A stretch of DNA of 64,000 nucleotides from Comamonas sp. 26 (GTDB lineage Bacteria; Pseudomonadota; Gammaproteobacteria; Burkholderiales; Burkholderiaceae_C): positions 310,001 to 374,000 of the forward strand of contig NZ_PEFL01000002.1 in the NCBI RefSeq assembly GCF_002754475.1. Direction: 5' to 3'. Position 1 is the stretch's first letter. Each line of letters begins with the position of its first letter. Shown here piece by piece: positions 55,032 to 64,000 of the stretch. The position numbers and the translations under genes are program-made. The notes below the pieces were generated by a model. It did no database searches. It was not told the DNA's origin and worked only from the letters and a program-made list of their open reading frames with translations.

Positions 55032-56147
55032 ATGGATTTCGATTTTTCCGACGACCAGCAACAACTGCGTGATGCCGTGGCCCGCTGGATCGACAAGGGC
55101 TATACCTTCGAGCGCCGCCAGAGCATTGCCAAGCAAGGCGGCTTTTCGCGCGAGGTCTGGAACGAGCTGGCCGAACTGGGATTGACGGCTCTCACCGTGC
55201 CCGAGCAATACGGCGGCCTGGGTCAGGGCGCAGTCGATGTGATGGTGGTGATGGAAGAACTGGGCCGCGGCCTGGTGATGGAGCCGCTGACTCAGGCTTT
55301 TGTGGCCAGCGCCCTGCTCAGCCAGTTTGGCAGCGAGGCCATCAAGCAAAGCTGGCTGCCCCAGATTGCAAAGGGCGAGAAACTAGTGGTGCTCGCATCT
55401 CAGGAGCGCAAAGCGCGCTACCGTATTGACGTTTGTGATTCAAAAGCCAATAAAACTGCCAACGGCTATACGGTAGACGCTACAAAAAACATAGTTCTTG
55501 CTGGCGACAAAGCCGATACCTTCATCGTGCCTGCCCAGCTGGATGGCAAGATTGCGCTCTTCCTCGTCGAAAACGGTGCCGAAGGGGTGTCAACCAAGGC
55601 TTATGTCACTCAGGATGAAGCCCGCGCCGCCGATCTGGTCTGCAAGGCAGCGCCCGCCACGCTGATCACCAGCAACGGCCTCGCCGCACTGACGCTGGCG
55701 CAGGATGTGGCCAACGCCGCACTGTGCGCCGAAGGTGTCGGCGTGATGGAGCAAACGCTCAAGCTCACCACCGAGTACATGAACCAGCGCAAGCAATTCG
55801 GCGTTGCTATCTCCAGCTTTCAGGCCCTGCGCCACCGCGTGGCCGATATGAAGATGCTGCTGGAGCTGGCCCGATCCATGAGCTATTACGGCACGCTCAA
55901 GCTCAGCGCCCCGGCGGAAGAGCGCCATCTGGCCATGGCTCGCGCCAAGGTGCAGCTGGGCCAGTCCATGCGTTATGTGGGCCAGCAGTCCGTGCAACTG
56001 CATGGTGGCATTGGCGTGACCGATGAATACGTGGGCAGCCACTACTTCAAGCGCCTGACGCAGATGGAGATGACGGGCGGCGACACCCTGCACCATCTGG
56101 GCACTGTGTCTGCGCACATGCAGGACAGCGCTGGCGTCTTCGCCTAG
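55032..56147 (+). CDS. acyl-CoA dehydrogenase, PimD-like (second subunit of a pair)
   Basis: 371 residues, ribosome site AGGAGAC. Start MDFDFSDDQQQLRDAVARWI, then VPEQYGGLGQGAVDVMVVMEELGRG and the C-terminal QLHGGIGVTDEYVGSHYFKRL. Around residues 125-160 a stretch (VCDSKANKTANGYTVDATKN) has lower G+C and unusual codons relative to its surroundings. Expected to form a heteromer with the preceding ACAD. A hairpin terminator ends the two-gene operon. Confidence 0.87.
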   Translation: MDFDFSDDQQQLRDAVARWIDKGYTFERRQSIAKQGGFSREVWNELAELGLTALTVPEQYGGLGQGAVDVMVVMEELGRGLVMEPLTQAFVASALLSQFGSEAIKQSWLPQIAKGEKLVVLASQERKARYRIDVCDSKANKTANGYTVDATKNIVLAGDKADTFIVPAQLDGKIALFLVENGAEGVSTKAYVTQDEARAADLVCKAAPATLITSNGLAALTLAQDVANAALCAEGVGVMEQTLKLTTEYMNQRKQFGVAISSFQALRHRVADMKMLLELARSMSYYGTLKLSAPAEERHLAMARAKVQLGQSMRYVGQQSVQLHGGIGVTDEYVGSHYFKRLTQMEMTGGDTLHHLGTVSAHMQDSAGVFA

Positions 56148-56206
56148 AAAGCCGCAGAAATACATAGCAAATTACGGCAACTGCATTCAACATAAAAGCA
56201 AAAGTC

Positions 56207-56236
56207 AACAGCACGCTATGGCGTGCTGTTTTGCTT
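56207..56236 (+). terminator. terminator of the acyl-CoA dehydrogenase operon
   Basis: AACAGCACGC / GCGTGCTGTT perfect 10-bp stem with TATG loop, followed by TTGCTTT. Confidence 0.7.
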
Positions 56237-56307
56237 TAGGCATGCGCTATGCACAGCTCTGCGCTTCCTATGATCTTTGCGCCATTCACAAGATCAAGGA
56301 GACACGC

Positions 56308-56802
56308 ATGAGCACGCAAGACACCGAAAAGTACCTGTTGGAGTCCATCCGCCTGGCCATGGGCAACGTCAAAGGCCGCGAACGCGCCACCTGGCCCTTC
56401 GGAGCCGTTCTGGTGCGTGACGGCCAGGTGCTGGCTCGCGCCGTTAATCAGGTCGATGAGCTGTGCGACCCTTCGGCCCACGCCGAGATGCAGGCCCTGC
56501 GCATTGCCGCCAAGGAGCAAGCCAGCACCGATCTGTCCGGCTCGGTGATGTATGCCAGCGGCTACCCCTGCACCATGTGCCACACGGCCATGCTGCTGGC
56601 CGGGGTGAAGAAGGTCTTTGTCGCCTACTCCAACGAAGAGGGCAAGCCCTATGACCTGTCCGCCTCCCGTGGCTACGACGAACTGGCTCGCCCTGAAGAC
56701 AAGCGCGAGATGCCCGTCATCAACCACCGCGTGCGTGATACGGGTGAGGATCTGTACGAAGCATGGCAAAAAGCCGTGGATGAAGATCGCGCCACCGTCT
56801 AA
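56308..56802 (+). CDS. nucleoside/CMP deaminase-fold hydrolase
   Basis: Zinc deaminase of 164 residues from ATG at 56308 (AAGGAGAC upstream); the frame to 56218 runs into the preceding terminator. HAE in SAHAEMQALRIA and PCTMC in GYPCTMCHTAML give the zinc and catalytic residues; WPFGAVLVRDGQVLARA is the usual first strand. Closest to guanine deaminase or tRNA-adenosine-deaminase-like free-base enzymes; exact substrate uncertain. Followed by its own terminator. Confidence 0.88.
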   Translation: MSTQDTEKYLLESIRLAMGNVKGRERATWPFGAVLVRDGQVLARAVNQVDELCDPSAHAEMQALRIAAKEQASTDLSGSVMYASGYPCTMCHTAMLLAGVKKVFVAYSNEEGKPYDLSASRGYDELARPEDKREMPVINHRVRDTGEDLYEAWQKAVDEDRATV

Positions 56803-56833
56803 GCAGCACAAGCGCCAGGCGCTATCAAAAACC

Positions 56834-56866
56834 AAGCCCTGAATGATGAGTTCAGGGCTTTGTTGT
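56834..56866. terminator. terminator between deaminase and bestrophin genes
   Basis: AAGCCCTGAA / TTCAGGGCTT perfect 10-bp stem, 7-nt loop, then TGTTGTTTT. The two genes converge here. Confidence 0.75.
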
Positions 56867-56882
56867 TTTCAGCACAGCGGCT

Positions 56883-57830
56883 TCAGGTCAGCAGATAGTC
56901 CACCGGCTTGAGGGGTGGTGGCACCTGCGGATCGCCCAACGACTGGCTCAGGCTGATCTCAATGCCACGGCACATGGAGTCCAGTGCCAGATCATTGCTC
57001 TCCATGCCAAAAGGCTCTTCCAGCTCATCGCCAAGGGCATCAAGACCGTAGAAGGTATAGGCCACGATGCCCACCACAAAGGGGGTCATGAAGCCCGTGA
57101 TATCCACCAGACCAAAGGGCAGCAAGAAGCAGTAGAGATGCGCCGTGCGGTGCAGCAGCAAGGTGTAAGAGAAGGGAATTGGCGTGTTCTGAATGCGCTC
57201 GCAGGATGCTGCAGCCGAGGTGAACCCGCTAAGCGTCCTGTCAACCGACACCGCCAGACAAGGATCGATGCGCTTGTCCTTCAGGCATTGCCCCAGGTCC
57301 TGCCCCATGGCCAGAACAATGGCGTCTGTGCGCTGGCCCAGCGGCAATTGCTTCAAGCGCAGCCATTCGTCATCGGTCAGCCATTGCTGGGCCGCCACAT
57401 CGTCATTCAGGCCGCGCAGCTGGGCGCGCAGCGCGTGGGCAAAAGCCACGGCGCGGTGCACCATGCGCACGCGCACATCGTTGGCACGCTGGCGCGGGTC
57501 AATGGGGTGATCGGATTCAATCAGACTCTGGCACTGGCGCGACAGGGTGCGCGCGTAGATGACGATTTCGCCCCAGAGCCTGCGCCCTTCCCAGTAGCGC
57601 GAGTAGGCGGTGTTGTTGCGAAAGCCCAGAAAAATCGCCAGAGGCAGACCAATCAGCGTGAACGGGATAGGCGTGATGGGAATCTTGGTGTGAAACAAGG
57701 TGCCGTGGGCCACCGTGACGATGACGGCAAGCACAACATTCACGGCCAGCACACTTTTGATGCGTTGCAGCACCGAGCCCCGGACAATCCAGAACAGCCT
57801 GAAGCCCGATGGGCGATCTCTGACGATCAT
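56883..57830 (-). CDS. bestrophin family ion channel
   Basis: 315 residues, UPF0187/bestrophin family of anion or cation channels. MIVRDRPSGFRLFWIVRGSV is the standard bacterial opening; membrane segments at about 25-45 and 50-68, FRNNTAYSRYWEGRRLWGEI is the most conserved stretch, and PFSYTLLLHRTAHLYCFLLPFG lies in the pore-lining C-terminal half. Monocistronic. Confidence 0.9.
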   Translation of the reverse strand: MIVRDRPSGFRLFWIVRGSVLQRIKSVLAVNVVLAVIVTVAHGTLFHTKIPITPIPFTLIGLPLAIFLGFRNNTAYSRYWEGRRLWGEIVIYARTLSRQCQSLIESDHPIDPRQRANDVRVRMVHRAVAFAHALRAQLRGLNDDVAAQQWLTDDEWLRLKQLPLGQRTDAIVLAMGQDLGQCLKDKRIDPCLAVSVDRTLSGFTSAAASCERIQNTPIPFSYTLLLHRTAHLYCFLLPFGLVDITGFMTPFVVGIVAYTFYGLDALGDELEEPFGMESNDLALDSMCRGIEISLSQSLGDPQVPPPLKPVDYLLT

Positions 57831-57913
57831 GAAAACCTAAATAGGTATAAACCCCAATTCAATCACAGACCCCGGGAGCTTTCAGCCAGCGCAGCAAACT
57901 CCCACTATCTTGC

Positions 57914-58471
57914 TCAACTGCGCCAGCGCGAGCCACGCGGCACGTGGGCGACGAGAAACTCCATCTGGTCGGCCAGAATGCGGCGGTTTCTCAAAATGAA
58001 GTCTTCCCACAGTGTGGGAGTGTAGGGGGTGTAGAGCAGCGGCATGCGCGCCTGCTCGGGCGTTCTGGCACCCTTGCGGTGGTTGCAGGCACGGCAGGCG
58101 GTGACCAGATTCATCCAGGTGTTCTGGCCGCCGACACTTGCGGGAAGAATATGCTCGCGCGTCAGGTCGCCCTCATGGAACTGACGCCCGCAATAGGCAC
58201 AGACGCAATGGTCACGCGTAAAGAGCTTGCCGTTGGTCAGACCCGGCAGCAGCTCGTGCGGGTTGATACTGGGCATGCCCTTGGTGCCAATGATGGAGTT
58301 GATGTGAATGACTGACTGCTTGCCGGTCACCGCATTGTGGCCACCCCGAAAACAGGCGATTTCGGCACCGGCTTCCCAGCGCACATCTTCAGCTGCATAG
58401 TGCAGCGCCGCTTGCTCTAGCGTTACCCAGGACTGCGGCAGCCCTTGGGCTGTCAGCTTCAAGACTTTCAC
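57914..58471 (-). CDS. HNH endonuclease domain protein
   Basis: 185 residues. I place the start at a GTG (58471) seven bases after a perfect GGAGG; the long frame to 58633 starts in the ribF leader and adds about 54 residues of poor character. The new start gives VKVLKLTAQGLPQSWVT. The C-terminal half has a full HNH motif: CAYCGRQF, LTREHILPASVGGQNTWMNLVTACRACNHRKGART, with two zinc Cys pairs. Stand-alone HNH proteins of this kind occur widely; function (repair, defence or other) is unknown. Divergent from ribF. Confidence 0.85.
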   Translation of the reverse strand: MKVLKLTAQGLPQSWVTLEQAALHYAAEDVRWEAGAEIACFRGGHNAVTGKQSVIHINSIIGTKGMPSINPHELLPGLTNGKLFTRDHCVCAYCGRQFHEGDLTREHILPASVGGQNTWMNLVTACRACNHRKGARTPEQARMPLLYTPYTPTLWEDFILRNRRILADQMEFLVAHVPRGSRWRS

Positions 58472-58641
58472 AACACGCCTCCAGTCAGTCAACAAGACCA
58501 CAGAAAACGGCAGAGCGTCTTGGCGCTCTTTTGCAGCCTCCTCAGCTGCATTGATTGAAGCAATATACTCTGAAATTATGTCAAATAGACGGCTTGCGCC
58601 GCATGCATAGGCGCTAGCTGCTACAAATAACAAAGCAGCCC

Positions 58642-59703
58642 ATGAAGATTTTTCGCGGTATAAATCATCCCGGACTGGCCCCCGCCTGCGCCGTGACCAT
58701 TGGCAATTTTGATGGTGTGCACCGGGGACATCAAGCCATGCTGGGCCTGCTCAAGGCAGAAGCCGCCCAGCGTGGCATTCCCAGCTGCGCGATGACCTTT
58801 GAGCCGCACCCGCGCGACTACTTTGCGCAAAAGCTGGGCAAGCCCGAGCTGGCACCGGCGCGCGTGGGCACGCTGCGCGACAAGCTCAGCCAGCTCGAAA
58901 TCTGCGGCGTCGATCAGGTCGTGATCCTGCCCTTCAACGAGTCCCTGGCCAGCCAGCGCCCCGAAGACTTTATTCAGGATGTACTGATTTCCGGCCTGGG
59001 TGCCAGATACGTGCTGGTGGGCGATGATTTCCGCTTTGGCAACAAGCGCGCCGGCGACTACGCCATGCTGGACAACGCCGGTCAGGCTCTGGGCTTTGAT
59101 GTGGCGCGCATGAACAGCTATGAAGTCCACGGCCTGCGCGTCTCCAGCACCGAGGTGCGCGCAGCCCTGGCGGCCGGCGATATGCAGCAAGCCGCCAAGC
59201 TGCTGGGCCACCCCTACAGAATCTCGGGCCATGTGGTTCACGGCCGCAAACTGGGCCGCAAACTGGCCGAATCCCAAAACGGTGCCAATGACGGCTTTCG
59301 CACATTAAATTTGCGCTTTGACCACTGGAAACCCGCGGCCAGCGGCATTTTTGCGGTGCTGGTGCATGGACTGTCGGACCAGCCGCTGCGCGGTGTCGCC
59401 AACCTGGGCGTGCGCCCTTCTCTGGACCCCAATGACATCAACGGCGGACGCGTGCTGCTGGAGACCCACTGCTTTGATTGGCCCGCACAGCTGGGAGGGG
59501 AAGGTGCCTACGGTAAAATCATCCGCGTGGAACTTCTGCACAAACTGCACGACGAGCTGAAGTATGACAGTCTCGATGCCCTGACGGCAGGCATCGCCAA
59601 GGACTGCGATGACGCGCACGCGTTTTTCGCCTCAGGCCACACGCCGTCTCATACTTCTGCACACACAGAGACTCGTCGCCAGACCACGCGCGACCGAATT
59701 TGA
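58642..59703 (+). CDS. ribF: bifunctional riboflavin kinase / FAD synthetase
   Basis: 353 residues. N-terminal FAD synthetase with TIGNFDGVHRGHQAML near residue 15 and RVSSTEVRAALAAGDM; C-terminal riboflavin kinase with YRISGHVVHGRKLGRKL, GVANLGVRPSLDPND and LLETHCFD. No strong ribosome site is visible before the ATG at 58642; a repeat-family fragment (GCGCTAGCTGCTACAAA) lies just upstream. The C-terminus has an extra His/Thr/Ser-rich tail. First gene of ribF-ileS-lspA, the usual proteobacterial order. Confidence 0.94.
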   Translation: MKIFRGINHPGLAPACAVTIGNFDGVHRGHQAMLGLLKAEAAQRGIPSCAMTFEPHPRDYFAQKLGKPELAPARVGTLRDKLSQLEICGVDQVVILPFNESLASQRPEDFIQDVLISGLGARYVLVGDDFRFGNKRAGDYAMLDNAGQALGFDVARMNSYEVHGLRVSSTEVRAALAAGDMQQAAKLLGHPYRISGHVVHGRKLGRKLAESQNGANDGFRTLNLRFDHWKPAASGIFAVLVHGLSDQPLRGVANLGVRPSLDPNDINGGRVLLETHCFDWPAQLGGEGAYGKIIRVELLHKLHDELKYDSLDALTAGIAKDCDDAHAFFASGHTPSHTSAHTETRRQTTRDRI

Positions 59704-59808
59704 CGCTCGCTGCTCGCACGCCAAGGCGCAGCAGCGCATCTGGCGCTCACCTCATCATTCACGCCCAGGCAGCACTGCCCGGGCCCAGTATTGCTCTCAA
59801 GGTTTCCC

Positions 59809-62664
59809 ATGTCTGATTCGAAGTCCAACAAGCCCGAAGCGTCCGTCTATCGCGCCACGCTGAACATGCCCGACACCCCCTTCCCCATGCGCGGCGACCT
59901 GCCCAAGCGCGAGCCGGCATGGGCCAAGGAGTGGGACGATCAGGGCACCTATCAAAAGCTGCGCGTGGCACGCAAGGGCGCACCCATGTTCATCCTGCAT
60001 GACGGCCCCCCCTACGCCAACGGCAAGATCCACATCGGCCATGCCGTCAACAAAATCTTGAAGGACATGATCGTCAAGAGCCGCCAGCTCGAAGGTTTTG
60101 ACGCGCGCTACGTGCCCGGCTGGGACTGCCACGGTCTGCCCATCGAAAACGCCATCGAAAAGCTGCATGGCCGCAACCTGCCCCGCGACGAGATGCAGGC
60201 CAAGAGCCGCGCTTTTGCTACCGAGCAGATCGAGCAGCAAATGGTGGACTTCAAGCGCCTGGGCGTGCTGGGTGACTGGGACAACCCCTACAAGACCATG
60301 AACTACGCCAACGAGGCGCTGGAGCTGCGCGCCTTGAAAAAGGTGATGGAGCGTGGTTTTGTGTACCGTGGTCTGAAGCCCGTGTACTGGTGCTTTGACT
60401 GCGCCTCGTCGCTGGCCGAATTCGAAATCGAATACCAAGACAAGCAAAGCCAGACGCTGGATGTGATGTTCCCCGCTGCCGAGCCCGCCAAGCTGGCCGC
60501 AGCCTTTGGCCTGCCCCAACTGGACAAGGAAGCCTTTATCGTCATCTGGACGACTACGGCCTGGACCATCCCCGCCAATCAGGCGCTGAACGTCAACCCC
60601 GATCTGGAATACAGCCTGGTTGAGACCGAGCGTGGCCTGCTGATCGTGGCCTCGGCCCTGGTAGAAAAGTGCCTGACACGCTGGAAGCTGGAAGGCACCG
60701 TAGTTGCCACCGCCCAGGGCAAGGCACTCGACCACATGCCCTTCAAGCACCCGCTGGCCCATGTGGACAAGGGTTTTGACCGCATCTCGCCCGTGTACCT
60801 GGCCGACTACGCCACGGCTGACGACGGCACCGGTATCGTGCACTCCGCCCCTGCCTACGGCGTGGATGACTTCAACAGCTGTGTCAGCAACGGCATGGAC
60901 TACAAGGACATCCTGAACCCCGTGCAGGGCAACGGCGTGTACGCAGCCGATCTGCCCATGTTCGGCGGCCAGTACATCTGGAAGGCTGTGCCCGTCATTC
61001 TGGATGCACTGAAGGTCGCCAACCGCCTGATGGACACCAGCAGCCTTGAGCACAGCTACCCCCATTGCTGGCGCCACAAGACGCCCGTCATCTACCGCGC
61101 TGCAGCGCAATGGTTCATCCGCATGGATGAAGGCGATGGAGTGTTCACCGACCCCGCTCAGAAGCCCGAAAAGACTCTGCGCCAGATCGCGCTGGACGCC
61201 ATCGAGCAGACCCATTTCTACCCGCAAAACGGCCAGGACCGCCTGCGCTCCATGATCGCCGGTCGTCCCGACTGGTGCATCTCGCGCCAGCGCTCGTGGG
61301 GCGTGCCCATCCCCTTCTTCCTGCATGTGGACACGGGCGCTCTGCACCCGCGCACCATGGAGATCATCGACCAGGCGGCCGACATGATCGAGCAAGGCGG
61401 CATCGAGGCCTGGAGCCGCGTGACGACCGAAGAAATTCTGGGCGCTGAAGAAGCCAAGCAATACACCAAGAGCACCGACATTCTGGAAGTGTGGTTCGAT
61501 TCTGGCAGCACCTTCTGGCATGTGATGCGCGGCACGCACAACGACATGCACCACGACCAGGGCCCGGAAGCCGATCTGTACCTGGAAGGTCACGATCAGC
61601 ACCGCGGCTGGTTCCATTCTTCGCTGCTGCTAGCCTCAGCCATCTTTGGCCGCGCCCCGTACAAGGGTCTGCTGACCCATGGTTTCACCGTGGACGGTCA
61701 GGGCAAGAAGATGTCCAAGTCTGTGGGCAACACCGTGGCGCCGCAAGACGTCAGCAACAAGATGGGGGCTGAAATCATCCGCCTGTGGGTGGCCGCGACC
61801 GATTACTCGGGCGATCTGGGTATCGACGACAAGATTCTGGCCCGCGTGGTGGATGGCTACCGCCGCATCCGCAACACGTTGCGCTTCTTGCTGGCCAACG
61901 TCAGCGACTTTGACGTAATGACCGATGCCGTTGCCTATGGCGACATGCTGGAGATCGACCAGTACGCGCTGGCCCGTGCGGCGCAACTGCAAAAAGAAAT
62001 CATCGGCCACTATCAGGTCTATGAGTTCCACCCCGTGGTCGCCAAGATTCAGCTGTTCTGCTCGGAAGATCTGGGCGGCTTCTATCTGGACGTGCTCAAG
62101 GATCGCCTGTACACCAGCGCGCCCAAGAGCCTGGCCCGCCGCTCGGCCCAGACCGCACTGCACCAGATCACCCATGCGCTGCTGCGCTGGATGGCCCCCT
62201 TCCTGTCCTTCACGGCCGAGGAAGCCTGGAAGATCTTTGGCAACAGCGAAACCATCTTCCTGGAGAAGTTCACCGACCTGCCCGAAGGCGACGACGCCCT
62301 GCTGGCCAAGTGGACGCGTCTGTGCGAAATCCGCAACGTGGTCAACAAGGACATCGAGAACGTGCGCGCCGACGGCAAGCTGGGCTCGTCCCTGCAGGCC
62401 GAAATCACGCTGTCCGCACAGCCCGAAGACCTGGCTTTGCTCCAATCGCTGGCGGATGACCTGAAGTTTGTCTTCATCACCTCGGCCGCCAACGCGGTGG
62501 CTGGCGATGCATTGCAAACCACAGTGAAGGTGAGCGAGAACGCCAAGTGCGAGCGCTGCTGGCACTACCGCGAAGACGTTGGCGTGAACCCCGAGCACCC
62601 CACCCTGTGCGGCCGTTGCGACAGCAATCTGCATGGCGATGGTGAAGTGCGCACCAAAGCCTAA
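59809..62664 (+). CDS. ileS: isoleucyl-tRNA synthetase
   Basis: Charges tRNA-Ile with isoleucine and edits valine. 951 residues from ATG at 59809 ([20 protein letters not shown]). Class I motifs: HIGH in [16 protein letters not shown] near residue 75 and KMSKS in [12 protein letters not shown] near residue 635; the editing domain includes [19 protein letters not shown]-terminal zinc site CERCWHYRE and [11 protein letters not shown], the bacterial IleS1 type. 105 bp after ribF and 116 bp before lspA. Confidence 0.96.
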   Translation: MSDSKSNKPEASVYRATLNMPDTPFPMRGDLPKREPAWAKEWDDQGTYQKLRVARKGAPMFILHDGPPYANGKIHIGHAVNKILKDMIVKSRQLEGFDARYVPGWDCHGLPIENAIEKLHGRNLPRDEMQAKSRAFATEQIEQQMVDFKRLGVLGDWDNPYKTMNYANEALELRALKKVMERGFVYRGLKPVYWCFDCASSLAEFEIEYQDKQSQTLDVMFPAAEPAKLAAAFGLPQLDKEAFIVIWTTTAWTIPANQALNVNPDLEYSLVETERGLLIVASALVEKCLTRWKLEGTVVATAQGKALDHMPFKHPLAHVDKGFDRISPVYLADYATADDGTGIVHSAPAYGVDDFNSCVSNGMDYKDILNPVQGNGVYAADLPMFGGQYIWKAVPVILDALKVANRLMDTSSLEHSYPHCWRHKTPVIYRAAAQWFIRMDEGDGVFTDPAQKPEKTLRQIALDAIEQTHFYPQNGQDRLRSMIAGRPDWCISRQRSWGVPIPFFLHVDTGALHPRTMEIIDQAADMIEQGGIEAWSRVTTEEILGAEEAKQYTKSTDILEVWFDSGSTFWHVMRGTHNDMHHDQGPEADLYLEGHDQHRGWFHSSLLLASAIFGRAPYKGLLTHGFTVDGQGKKMSKSVGNTVAPQDVSNKMGAEIIRLWVAATDYSGDLGIDDKILARVVDGYRRIRNTLRFLLANVSDFDVMTDAVAYGDMLEIDQYALARAAQLQKEIIGHYQVYEFHPVVAKIQLFCSEDLGGFYLDVLKDRLYTSAPKSLARRSAQTALHQITHALLRWMAPFLSFTAEEAWKIFGNSETIFLEKFTDLPEGDDALLAKWTRLCEIRNVVNKDIENVRADGKLGSSLQAEITLSAQPEDLALLQSLADDLKFVFITSAANAVAGDALQTTVKVSENAKCERCWHYREDVGVNPEHPTLCGRCDSNLHGDGEVRTKA

Positions 62665-62680
62665 GCCTTTAAAAAGTGAG

Positions 62681-62728
62681 CTGCCAGCGCCTGCTGGCAG
62701 TCTCTTTCAGCATAAAACCATGCTGAAA
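62681..62728. repeat. hairpins in the ileS-lspA gap, repeat-family related
   Basis: CTGCCAGC-GCCT-GCTGGCAG (62681-62700) and TTTCAGCA / TGCTGAAA (62705-62728) are two adjacent hairpins; AGGCGCTAGCCGCTATCAAA follows before lspA. The flanks match the dispersed repeat family. No T run, so the operon may read through. Confidence 0.6.
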
Positions 62729-62780
62729 CCTTTTTACATTAGGCGCTAGCCGCTATCAAAATCATTAGCAAAGAGCTGTC

Positions 62781-63293
62781 ATGAGCAACACCCAGACATC
62801 TTCCGCAGGCTTTGGCCGAATCTGGCCCTGGCTTTTGTGGGCGCTTGTCATCATCGGCGTGGACCAGATCACCAAGCAGATCATCCTGACCCATTACCAG
62901 CTTGGGGACTGGACGCCCGTCACCAGTTTCTTCAACATCGTGCGTGCGCACAACACGGGCGCAGCCTTCTCCTTTCTGGCAGATGGCAGCGGCTGGCAGC
63001 GCTGGTTCTTTGTGGGCATTGGCGTCATCGCCACCGTGCTCATCGTCTGGCAGTTGCGCAAGAACCCCAACGAGAAAGTATTCTGCCTGTCGCTGTCCAG
63101 CATTCTGGGCGGTGCCATTGGCAACGTGGTTGACCGCCTGCAGCACGGCTATGTGGTGGACTTTCTGGACTTCTTCTGGGGCCGCAGCCATTTCCCAGCC
63201 TTCAACGTGGCGGATATGGCCATCACGCTAGGCGCTGTTTTGCTGATTCTGGATGAAATCCTGCGTGCGAGACGCGCCAGGAATCAAGCCTAA
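62781..63293 (+). CDS. lspA: lipoprotein signal peptidase
   Basis: Membrane aspartyl peptidase that cleaves signal peptides of prolipoproteins. 170 residues with four membrane helices. [33 protein letters not shown], the catalytic Asp in [22 protein letters not shown] and the second in [14 protein letters not shown]. Last of ribF-ileS-lspA. It would process the lipoproteins encoded in this window (PhoX, the efflux channel). Confidence 0.95.
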   Translation: MSNTQTSSAGFGRIWPWLLWALVIIGVDQITKQIILTHYQLGDWTPVTSFFNIVRAHNTGAAFSFLADGSGWQRWFFVGIGVIATVLIVWQLRKNPNEKVFCLSLSSILGGAIGNVVDRLQHGYVVDFLDFFWGRSHFPAFNVADMAITLGAVLLILDEILRARRARNQA

Positions 63294-63339
63294 AAAAAGG
63301 CTAAACCCACGTCCAATAAGCGCTAACCACTATCTTTTT

Positions 63340-63371
63340 AAAAGCCGCAACCCACTGGGTCTGCGGCTTTT
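63340..63371. terminator. terminator after lspA
   Basis: AAAAGCCGCA / TGCGGCTTTT stem with a 12-nt loop and T runs on both strands; shared with the converging gene at 63373. A repeat-family remnant (CCAATAAGCGCTAACCACTATC) precedes it. Confidence 0.85.
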
Positions 63372-63372
63372 T

Positions 63373-64000
63373 TTATGGCATCTCGTACTCAGGAGTATTG
63401 GCCCAGACCAGTTGCCCATCCTTCCAGTAACGCACTGAAATGGGCGTGGTTTGATAGCAGGTATCCAGCACCCAGTCGGCCAGCGTCAGCGTCTGTGCTT
63501 TCTCGGGGATGACGAAGGGGTCACGTTCTTGCCTAGCGTTGAACTGCACCATATACCCCGCCTCACAATCCTCGGCAGGCCGCCCCTCACGCGCCGCAAA
63601 CTGATGTGGCCTGGACAACTCCAGAGTCAGCTGGCCCGTCAGGCTCAGGGCATTGACCCATAACCCGCCCACCTCTACCGGCACGGGAAAGCGAATGTCC
63701 TGCACCGTGCGCAAATCGGGCTGGCCGTCAGCGCGCTCCACGCCACCTTCCGGCATATCGCGATACACATGGCTGCCAGCTGGCAAGGTGATATCACCCC
63801 AGACCACCGCGCGAGTCAGCGTGATGTGCATCAGCCTCTCCTGCTCGGCCATCTGCGCATCGCTATAGCGCTGACTCAACGTCATCTGCACCAGCATCAC
63901 CCCTGTCGATATGGGCAGCACGGACAAGACCACGGCCACAATCCATTGCCACACCGCAAGCGGCGGCCTTGGCGTGCCACGCCCCACATGCCACAGCCGC
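63373..64000 (-). CDS. membrane-anchored protein of unknown function (5' end may be outside the window)
   Basis: At least 204 residues. The frame has a GTG at 63987 but no ribosome site is visible before it and the frame stays open to the window edge, so the start is probably outside. One membrane segment in the visible part (WQWIVAVVLSVLPISTGVML), then a soluble domain, likely periplasmic, with LPAGSHVYRDMP, VEVGGLWVNALSLTGQLTLELSRP and two cysteines (EDCEAG, LDTCYQTTP). I do not recognise a family. Confidence 0.6.
   Translation of the reverse strand, partial: RLWHVGRGTPRPPLAVWQWIVAVVLSVLPISTGVMLVQMTLSQRYSDAQMAEQERLMHITLTRAVVWGDITLPAGSHVYRDMPEGGVERADGQPDLRTVQDIRFPVPVEVGGLWVNALSLTGQLTLELSRPHQFAAREGRPAEDCEAGYMVQFNARQERDPFVIPEKAQTLTLADWVLDTCYQTTPISVRYWKDGQLVWANTPEYEMP

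Noticed and set aside
58472..58633. N-terminal extension of the HNH protein
   Set aside because: Lacks homology and overlaps the ribF leader, while GGAGG plus GTG at 58471 gives a convincing start.
59704..59808. T-box or other leader element before ileS
   Set aside because: Only 105 bp, no T-box sequence or stem I features, and T-boxes are not expected in betaproteobacteria.
59797..61617. 606-residue frame opposite ileS
   Set aside because: Antisense shadow of a clearly identified ileS; no motifs.

Overview
The window looks like ordinary chromosome of a Comamonadaceae betaproteobacterium, most probably Comamonas or a close relative. This rests on the GC-rich coding sequence, Burkholderiales-type genes (a BPSS1780-like membrane protein, a CobD/CbiB-like protein next to rsgA, a DUF47-PiT pair, a PimC/PimD-like acyl-CoA dehydrogenase pair) and a family of short inverted repeats with core AGCTGCTAGCGCTT. 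The genus is an inference. I see no phage, insertion sequence, integron, CRISPR array, toxin-antitoxin or recognisable defence cluster, and the window does not clearly hold an undescribed multi-gene system. The items that merit a second look are regulatory or concern degenerate domains.

Layout. 1-6.7 kb: polA (C-terminal part outside the window), a DUF2782-like secreted protein, thrB, a membrane protein, and a PhoX-type phosphatase behind a four-unit Pho box. 6.7-14.4 kb: uvrD, then an EmrAB-type tripartite efflux operon with a divergent TetR regulator and a nested palindromic operator between them. 14.4-18.7 kb: guaC behind a leader containing a terminator, a 3-hydroxyisobutyrate-dehydrogenase-family gene, four tandem tRNA-Lys(CUU) genes and a Bcr/CflA drug transporter. 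18.8-24.6 kb: a DEAD-box RNA helicase with an RGG-type tail, orn, a Ste24-like M48 protease, phhB and rsgA. 24.6-28.8 kb: a CobD/CbiB-like gene, a NUDIX hydrolase and the rpsP-rimM-trmD-rplS ribosome and tRNA-modification operon. 29-33.8 kb: a TM2 protein, a degenerate GGDEF-EAL protein, the DUF47-pit phosphate uptake operon and an A+T-rich gap.

33.8-46.1 kb: livHMGF branched-chain amino acid ABC transporter genes without a binding protein, rarA, brnQ, lolA, ftsK, trxB, rpmB and rpmG. The ftsK-lolA-rarA arrangement with divergent trxB resembles the enterobacterial order, but brnQ sits between lolA and rarA. 46.1-53.6 kb: an unknown exported protein, a MocR-type regulator, a small unknown protein, a fatty acid desaturase, an RsmB-like rRNA methyltransferase, a DUF1653 protein, purN and yceH. 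53.8-64 kb: the paired acyl-CoA dehydrogenases, a nucleoside deaminase, a bestrophin, an HNH endonuclease, the ribF-ileS-lspA operon and an unknown membrane-anchored protein cut by the window edge.

How the genes fit together. Phosphate is a recurring theme (phoX with its Pho box; DUF47-pit). Branched-chain amino acid uptake is represented twice (liv and brnQ). Translation and ribosome maturation genes recur (rpsP operon, rpmB-rpmG, rsgA, RsmB-like, ileS, tRNA-Lys). Many genes end in clear intrinsic terminators, several shared by convergent genes, and several of these hairpins are members of the dispersed repeat family. Where I moved a start inward, the reason is given in the entry. All identifications are by reading motifs and remembered family features; no database search was run.
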